A stretch of 6,224 nt of DNA from Candidatus Kaiserbacteria bacterium. GTDB taxonomy: Bacteria; Patescibacteriota; Minisyncoccia; Phycocordibacterales; UBA918. The DNA lies in assembly GCA_003245875.1 (NCBI GenBank), contig QKBW01000046.1, forward strand, positions 1 to 6,224, read 5' to 3'. Made by a program: the position numbers and the translations under genes. Positions 1-3,627 of the stretch are shown piece by piece (within the stretch, counting starts at the first letter, position 1; the number at the start of each line of letters is the position of its first letter). Under the pieces are notes generated by a model, which saw nothing but the letters and a program-made list of their open reading frames with translations, was not told the origin of the DNA and ran no database searches.

Positions 1-635
1 GTCGCTCCAAAAAACGTCCCCGCACCGATAGCTGTCACCACCCCTTCTGCGTCGCCATGCTTTACCACTGAACCCGCAAACGCAATATCGCCCACTTCTT
101 TCGTGACTGGCAATGATTCACCGGTCAAGGCTGACTGATCAATACTCACCCCCTCAACAGTAAGCAACAGCACATCGGCTGGCACAATATTTCCCAAGTG
201 AAACCGAACATTATCACCCGGCACCAAATCACGTGCCGGAATTCGCTGCCACACCCCCGACCGACGCACCTGTGCTATCGGTGCGAGTGTATTTTTTAGT
301 GCAGCAACTGTTTTATCGGCATGCGATTCTTCCCAAAAACCAACGACCGCGTTAGTTAGAAGAAGCACGAGAATAATTCCCAAGTCCACATAACTCCCGA
401 CCACCAACGACAATATAGCTGCCAACTCAATCATCCACGGAATCGGACCCCAAAAGAAATGAGCAAACCGCCGCCACGCACTGACTGACACTTCCTCCAG
501 AGCGTTAGGACCAAGTTGCTGCTGTCGCTTCACGGCTTCATCCTGTACCAGCCCAGTAGCACTCGCTCCTAGGCGCTCTAGTTCTGCATCTATATCATCA
601 ATATGGGTAATCGGCTTCGAGGCGAGTTTTGACAT
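1..635 (-). CDS. P-type H+-ATPase (P3A-like), N-terminal part, cut by window edge
   Basis: Integral membrane pump that would couple ATP hydrolysis to cation, probably proton, export. The 211 visible residues cover the N-terminal cation-ATPase region (a GPNAL motif near residue 42), a first membrane helix pair (about 66-80 and 82-100, starting with WGPIPWMIELAA) and most of the actuator domain. This holds PGD at 139-141, PAD at 152-154 and DQSALTGESLPVTK at 166-179, with the TGES dephosphorylation loop at 171-174. The DQSALTGESLPVTK run and the later TFFG closely resemble plant and fungal plasma-membrane H+-ATPases, hence the P3A call. The phosphorylated Asp (DKTGT), the nucleotide domain and the remaining helices lie beyond the left edge. 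The ATG at 635 is the first possible start: an in-frame TAG lies two codons upstream. AGGGA sits only about 3 bases before it, so the ribosome site is weak. It lies 61 bases downstream of the metallopeptidase gene in the same direction, but no functional link is evident. The ion is inferred from family similarity. Confidence 0.9.
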   Translation of the reverse strand, partial: MSKLASKPITHIDDIDAELERLGASATGLVQDEAVKRQQQLGPNALEEVSVSAWRRFAHFFWGPIPWMIELAAILSLVVGSYVDLGIILVLLLTNAVVGFWEESHADKTVAALKNTLAPIAQVRRSGVWQRIPARDLVPGDNVRFHLGNIVPADVLLLTVEGVSIDQSALTGESLPVTKEVGDIAFAGSVVKHGDAEGVVTAIGAGTFFGA

Positions 636-696
636 ACTTCCCTACACGATAACATCATCTCCGCCATCTATCTCTAGATATACTGTGTTTTAAAAA

Positions 697-1359
697 TTAC
701 TCTACACACATTGGCAAGGCCTCAAGAATAAATGCTTCAATAGAAACCTTCTGGTCCCACACAGGCTTCAATAACGTATAGATTTTTTTATGGTCTGAAT
801 ATGGCTGGACATCATATGGAAAAACCTGTTGCCATTCTGTACTTTCCAGTACGAAAACATTAAACACTTCAGAAAGAATAAACACAACCTCTCCATTCAA
901 ATCGAGATCAGGCAATAATTTATGCACGTGTCTAAAAAAAAGTTCATGCAACAACTCATGTGCTATTACATAACATGCTGTTTGTGCATTTCCAGTTGCC
1001 GGAAAGGCGATACGTAACAAAAGTGGATCTCGCGCTATTAAAGGCCAGATTGTTGGATAACAAGAATACGCACTCTTTGGAAAACTCTCTACAGAAAAAA
1101 GACGAGAAGCCAATCTTACAAACTCTTCTTCCTTAGTCCGCCACAACGCTTCAGTCTCTTTTCCAATACGTATCAAATCTTCTTGATTGGAATGATGATA
1201 ATTTAAAACACGCTCCGTCACCGCAGCATGGTCTACAGGGGCAATAAACCCAGTAGTAGGATTCAAATGAAAAAACTCTTTAATTTTGTAATATCCATCA
1301 ATATCCATCATTGGATCTACAACAAAAAGTGTCTTTATTTTCGCTTTATCTTGTTTCAT
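697..1359 (-). CDS. HExxH putative zinc metallopeptidase of the peptide cluster
   Basis: A 220-residue protein without a signal peptide or membrane helix, so probably cytoplasmic. Its clearest feature is HELLH at residues 134-138 within AHELLHELFFRH, a typical helical zinc motif (two His ligands and catalytic Glu). Glu164, in the segment SEVFNVFVLE, lies 26 residues after the second His and is a plausible third ligand, as in gluzincin peptidases; Glu172 is an alternative. I do not recognise a named family. It follows the Cys-rich peptide gene directly, so processing of that peptide's leader is a reasonable hypothesis, but regulatory or unrelated proteolysis is possible. There is no Shine-Dalgarno before the ATG: the preceding bases are the T-rich tail of an intrinsic terminator. 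An internal start at Met17 or Met18 would not improve this. The gene looks AT-richer than its neighbours: two sampled 60-base lines (901-960, 1081-1140) hold 21 and 23 G/C, against 28-33 in sampled lines of the adjacent genes. Confidence 0.8.
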   Translation of the reverse strand: MKQDKAKIKTLFVVDPMMDIDGYYKIKEFFHLNPTTGFIAPVDHAAVTERVLNYHHSNQEDLIRIGKETEALWRTKEEEFVRLASRLFSVESFPKSAYSCYPTIWPLIARDPLLLRIAFPATGNAQTACYVIAHELLHELFFRHVHKLLPDLDLNGEVVFILSEVFNVFVLESTEWQQVFPYDVQPYSDHKKIYTLLKPVWDQKVSIEAFILEALPMCVE

Positions 1360-1398
1360 AAAATAAAAATGGGAGGAAGTGATATCACACCCCCTCCC
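1360..1398 (-). terminator. Strong intrinsic terminator/attenuator after the precursor gene
   Basis: Read on the minus strand, GGGAGGGGGTG (1398-1388) pairs with CACTTCCTCCC (1381-1371). This gives an 11-bp stem, two pairs of which are G-U, around a 6-base loop TGATAT. ATTTTTATTTT follows at 1370-1360 and ends exactly at the ATG of the metallopeptidase gene. The stem begins 9 bases after the precursor stop codon. A GC-rich stem plus T-tract is the standard form of a Rho-independent terminator. Placed inside a cluster it should act as a partial terminator that keeps precursor RNA in excess over the downstream gene, and the 3' stem may also protect the short precursor transcript. Confidence 0.85.
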
Positions 1399-1407
1399 TT
1401 TTCATCA

Positions 1408-1584
1408 TCAGGCCTGTGACATAGGCCCGTTTGTGACCACGCATGCGCAGCCACAATTACAGTAGCAAGACAATGTCGGCTGATCCGACACTGCCACTTC
1501 CGCATCTTTTGCGATTCCAACACCCAATAAGGTGCCGTAGCCAAGATTGAGGAATTTCCGTTTCCTTGCACGAACAATTGACAT
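1408..1584 (-). CDS. Cys-rich RiPP precursor peptide candidate, 58 aa, CxCxCxCxC core
   Basis: Small peptide with three parts. There is a basic N-terminus (RARKRK, residues 5-10), a glycine-rich moderately hydrophobic segment with two acidic residues (about 11-33), and a C-terminal region holding CYCNCGCAC at residues 40-48. Cysteines 40, 42, 44, 46 and 48 alternate with Tyr, Asn, Gly and Ala, and a 10-residue tail ends in MSQA. Size, Cys-rich C-terminal location and position just downstream of a radical SAM/SPASM enzyme match the pattern of radical SAM-modified peptides such as sactipeptides and ranthipeptides, in which Cys sulfurs are linked to neighbouring carbons. I do not recognise the exact family. 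The ATG at 1584 is chosen because AAGGAG lies 7 bases upstream. Longer in-frame readings start at TTG without a good ribosome site, and an ATG five bases upstream runs straight into TGA. The leader/core boundary is unknown; a basic-to-core cut somewhere in residues 25-39 is a guess. Confidence 0.8.
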   Translation of the reverse strand: MSIVRARKRKFLNLGYGTLLGVGIAKDAEVAVSDQPTLSCYCNCGCACVVTNGPMSQA

Positions 1585-1591
1585 CACATGT

Positions 1592-1597
1592 CTCCTT
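1592..1597 (-). promoter_or_regulatory. Shine-Dalgarno of the Cys-rich peptide gene
   Basis: AAGGAG on the minus strand, 7 bases before the ATG at 1584. It is the best ribosome binding site in the window and decides the start of this small gene. It implies strong translation, as expected for a precursor peptide made in excess of its maturase. Confidence 0.85.
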
Positions 1598-1628
1598 CTT
1601 TTGTACAGTCCGTAGACCGACATGATTG

Positions 1629-1656
1629 AATGTACTCTCTTTCCATGCCGTGTCAA
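1629..1656 (-). promoter_or_regulatory. Possible internal promoter for the peptide gene
   Basis: On the minus strand a perfect -35 hexamer TTGACA (1656-1651) is followed after 16 bases by TACATT (1634-1629), which matches 4 of 6 positions of the -10 consensus. The -35 overlaps the TGA stop of the radical SAM gene. The 16-base spacing equals that of the promoter upstream of the radical SAM gene. Transcription would start around 1622 and give a leader of about 40 bases before the precursor ATG. The weak -10 makes this uncertain, and TTGACA at a gene end can arise by chance. Confidence 0.4.
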
Positions 1657-2960
1657 GCTTTTACTAGCAACGTATCACGAACCAACATCGCACACAACTT
1701 TTGTGCATCCCTCAAAGGAATATCAAACGAATCTGACACATCCTCTGCAGTGAACACTTGCCCTTTCAATGAATTGATCAGAGCATACGTATCAGCTGTA
1801 AGCAAAGCTGGCATAGCCATAGTTTTTTCACTCGCACACAGAACACCAAATTCTTCCGCACGGGCACGAAGGAACGAAGGAACCATCAACAACTGACCAG
1901 GTTTGAGTAACTCAAGCTCATTTGACGGAAGTTCGATACGTGACACCCTTTCAGGGCTCGCATACGGATCTAGCGTATCAAATGATCCATTACAGCAAAA
2001 TGCATCAACTCGACACCCTCCACTGCAGCTACTCAGCAGTTTACACTGCTTACAGGTCTCTGGTAGTAATGACCCATCTCGCTGATCAGTCATACCAAAC
2101 CATGCTGCCTTCAAACCTTCATTGGCAATATCGCCATACGAAACGTCTGAATGTGAGCACGGTCTAACAGAACCATCAGCACCAATCGTACAAGTTGTTA
2201 CACCAGCACTACACCGTCGATCAGACACAAAAGAATATCGGCCAGTATGCCCGTAGCTGCACAAGGGATAGCACTCGAGCACGCCAACCTCTATACCTTC
2301 ATCCAGTTTCAGTGACTGTAACGTTTCCAGCATAGCTTGAAGTTGTTGTTGCGTTACCATGAACTGATCAAAATTCACAGCATTCACCGGTGGAGATGCT
2401 TTGGTTGCATAGAATTCCATGACACCTCTCGCCTTCATTGCCAATGCAGTCTCATAAACCTGATCCACATTATGCGACGTAACAACCATACTCACTGCAA
2501 CATGCAAACCAGCTTTTTGGGCATTTTCGATTCCCTGCATTGTGAAATCAAAAGCACCTTTCCGCTGGAATATATGGTCATGATTGCTCGCCAGATGCGA
2601 ACTGACTGACGTCATGACCCCACGCAAACCCAACTCATACAGTTTCGTAGCGTCTTCATACGTCATCATTGTAAGATTGGAATTAACTGCGCAAGACACC
2701 CCTGCACGAATGAGCTGTTCTAAACCGAAAAACAACTCTTTCTTACGAAGAAGAACTTCGCCGCCGGTGAAGGTGACTTGAAAAACATTACTGTCAATCA
2801 AATCACTCACAACCTTTTCCAACAAATCGCGATGCATGTTTGCCCCGGGGATATGTTTATCGTGCCTCCAGTGGTTATAGCAATATAAACAGTCATTATC
2901 ACAGGCTGTTGTCAGCTCCACCTGTACAGTAATAGGAGCAGATAGCGTTTTATAGAACAT
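1653..2960 (-). CDS. Radical SAM/SPASM peptide maturase, C-terminal RRE-like domain
   Basis: A 435-residue cytoplasmic iron-sulfur enzyme that probably installs cross-links or other changes on the adjacent Cys-rich peptide. The radical SAM core opens with CDNDCLYC (Cys20, Cys24, Cys27: the CxxxCxxC cluster that binds S-adenosylmethionine), followed by TGGE at 65-68. The SPASM domain is complete: Cys250-x12-G-x4-Cys268, then Cys303-x2-Cys306-x5-Cys312-x3-Cys316 and a final Cys322/Cys323. This is the set that binds two auxiliary [4Fe-4S] clusters in peptide-modifying enzymes. Residues about 350-435 lie outside both domains. A segment with RARAEEFGVL, then a Leu-rich stretch and an acidic helix pair ending in LLVKA, resembles the PqqD/RRE fold that binds leader peptides, so recognition may be built in. 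The ATG at 2960 has GAGGG 7 bases upstream. The gene is first in the cluster and ends 68 bases before the precursor start. The maturase class is well supported; the chemistry is not readable. Confidence 0.92.
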   Translation of the reverse strand: MFYKTLSAPITVQVELTTACDNDCLYCYNHWRHDKHIPGANMHRDLLEKVVSDLIDSNVFQVTFTGGEVLLRKKELFFGLEQLIRAGVSCAVNSNLTMMTYEDATKLYELGLRGVMTSVSSHLASNHDHIFQRKGAFDFTMQGIENAQKAGLHVAVSMVVTSHNVDQVYETALAMKARGVMEFYATKASPPVNAVNFDQFMVTQQQLQAMLETLQSLKLDEGIEVGVLECYPLCSYGHTGRYSFVSDRRCSAGVTTCTIGADGSVRPCSHSDVSYGDIANEGLKAAWFGMTDQRDGSLLPETCKQCKLLSSCSGGCRVDAFCCNGSFDTLDPYASPERVSRIELPSNELELLKPGQLLMVPSFLRARAEEFGVLCASEKTMAMPALLTADTYALINSLKGQVFTAEDVSDSFDIPLRDAQKLCAMLVRDTLLVKA

Positions 2961-2967
2961 TTCTTCA

Positions 2968-2972
2968 CCCTC
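2968..2972 (-). promoter_or_regulatory. Shine-Dalgarno of the radical SAM gene
   Basis: GAGGG on the minus strand, 7 bases before the ATG at 2960, supports that start codon and shows that this gene is translated from a conventional leader. Confidence 0.75.
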
Positions 2973-2982
2973 TCATCACTAG

Positions 2983-3011
2983 AGTTTGACATTAGACCGT
3001 AAGGTCAACCT
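2983..3011 (-). repeat. Inverted repeat in the radical SAM leader or operator region
   Basis: On the plus strand AGTTTGAC (2983-2990) and GTCAACCT (3004-3011) are inverted copies with one mismatch in eight positions, separated by 13 bases. Within the dyad GACC and GGTC can also pair around TTAC. It lies at or just after the predicted transcription start, so it could be an operator or fold as a small hairpin in the leader RNA. The arms are short, and chance cannot be excluded. Confidence 0.35.
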
Positions 3012-3017
3012 ACAAAA

Positions 3018-3045
3018 ACTATACTTTAATAAATTAATATGTCAA
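3018..3045 (-). promoter_or_regulatory. Sigma-70-type promoter of the RiPP-like cluster
   Basis: Minus-strand TTGACA (3045-3040, perfect -35) and TATAGT (3023-3018, 5 of 6 matches to the -10) with a 16-base AT-rich spacer. The start point would be near 3011, leaving a leader of about 50 bases with its own Shine-Dalgarno before the radical SAM ATG. It lies in the 115-base gap after the upstream same-strand gene, so the cluster probably has its own transcription unit. Confidence 0.75.
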
Positions 3046-3075
3046 TATGGCCCCATAAAACTATGGCCTCAGATT

Positions 3076-3519
3076 CTACTGCGGTGCACACCCCAGGTAC
3101 TGGGTTCCCCACCCAACACCATAGACCGGTTCACCCACACCATCCTGACACTGCACTTCATCGACAGCGACATATGAAAGAAAGAGCATACCGTTTTGCG
3201 GACAGACATCACCACACCAGTATCGCTGCTCTACCAGTTTCCCTTGATACGCACCAAGCAGCACCGGTTCCGCAGCCGCGCTCCCTAGTTCAGGAAATTC
3301 TTTAGCTACGTTACGTGCTGCTACTTTTTCTTGGATGGTCTGCAGCTCTACGTCACTGAGTGAAATGGTAAGTTCGGGTTCTTCATCAATCACTGTGTCA
3401 TCAGCACCAGTTTCTAATGGAGCTGGAGGTTCAATAAAGGTCGATGGTGTTGTCATAAGCCATGTCACCAGCCCCAGTGCAATAACAACCACTCCACCGA
3501 TAATTATTTTTGTATGCAT
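3076..3519 (-). CDS. Small membrane-anchored or secreted protein with WCGDVCP motif
   Basis: A 147-residue protein of unknown function. Residues about 5-22 form one hydrophobic helix (IIIGGVVVIALGLVTWLM) that acts as an anchor or uncleaved signal; no lipobox Cys is present. A Pro- and acid-rich linker (about 24-50) follows, then a helical segment (about 55-75), then a compact C-terminal domain at about 85-147. That domain has YWCGDVCP (Cys102, Cys106), Cys124, and a Gly/Tyr-rich stretch ending in GC (Cys144). The four cysteines would allow two disulfides outside the cytoplasm or a metal site; CxxxC is not the thioredoxin CxxC. The ATG at 3519 is preferred because it places the helix at the N-terminus; a TTG further upstream would add a charged, cysteine-containing extension. 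There is no Shine-Dalgarno. TATCAT lies 10 bases before the ATG, so a near-leaderless transcript is possible. It is divergent from pbpC and upstream of the radical SAM gene, though that gene has its own promoter. Confidence 0.75.
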   Translation of the reverse strand: MHTKIIIGGVVVIALGLVTWLMTTPSTFIEPPAPLETGADDTVIDEEPELTISLSDVELQTIQEKVAARNVAKEFPELGSAAAEPVLLGAYQGKLVEQRYWCGDVCPQNGMLFLSYVAVDEVQCQDGVGEPVYGVGWGTQYLGCAPQ

Positions 3520-3614
3520 ACGTATATATATGATACCGCGCTTACTACAAAATGGAACTCGATAAGACCGACATGTACCCAATGCCTCTTACCACTTCTT
3601 GTGCATTAAACATG

Positions 3615-3620
3615 TAAAAT
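3615..3620 (+). promoter_or_regulatory. Possible -10 element giving a leaderless pbpC transcript
   Basis: TAAAAT matches 5 of 6 positions of the -10 consensus and ends 7 bases before the pbpC ATG at 3628. Transcription would therefore begin at about the A of the start codon. No Shine-Dalgarno is present in the bases before the ATG, which fits leaderless initiation. No convincing -35 is seen 16-18 bases upstream, which weakens the call. Confidence 0.4.
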
Positions 3621-3627
3621 ACAGAGT

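Noticed and set aside
595..670. Short open frame with GGAG before ATGATG overlapping the ATPase start
   Set aside because: About 20 codons, no recognisable product; it overlaps the ATPase N-terminus out of frame, and the match to GGAG is likely chance.
669..696. Possible terminator after the metallopeptidase gene (TATC-TAGA-GATA and a T-run)
   Set aside because: The stem is only 4 AT-rich pairs and the T-run lies before it, so it does not have terminator form.
1356..1577. A 73-codon minus-strand open frame covering the peptide gene in another frame
   Set aside because: It has no ribosome site at its start, runs through the terminator, and its protein shows no recognisable pattern. The overlapping frame has an ideal Shine-Dalgarno and the Cys-rich core.
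1585..1656. N-terminal extension of the Cys-rich peptide from an upstream TTG
   Set aside because: The extension overlaps the end of the radical SAM gene, starts at a rare codon without a ribosome site, and would place the strong AAGGAG inside the gene.
1630..2781. Several plus-strand open frames opposite the radical SAM gene
   Set aside because: Antisense shadows of a gene whose cysteine motifs are all intact; none has a ribosome site or a recognisable domain.
3046..3068. TATGGCC repeated twice and a TATGG/CCATA palindrome near 3050
   Set aside because: Too short for a terminator stem and without a T-tract in either useful direction; it may be chance just upstream of the promoter.
3520..3582. 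Upstream TTG start for the small Cys protein
   Set aside because: AGAGG lies too close to that TTG. The added residues (charged, one extra Cys pair) would push the membrane helix away from the N-terminus.
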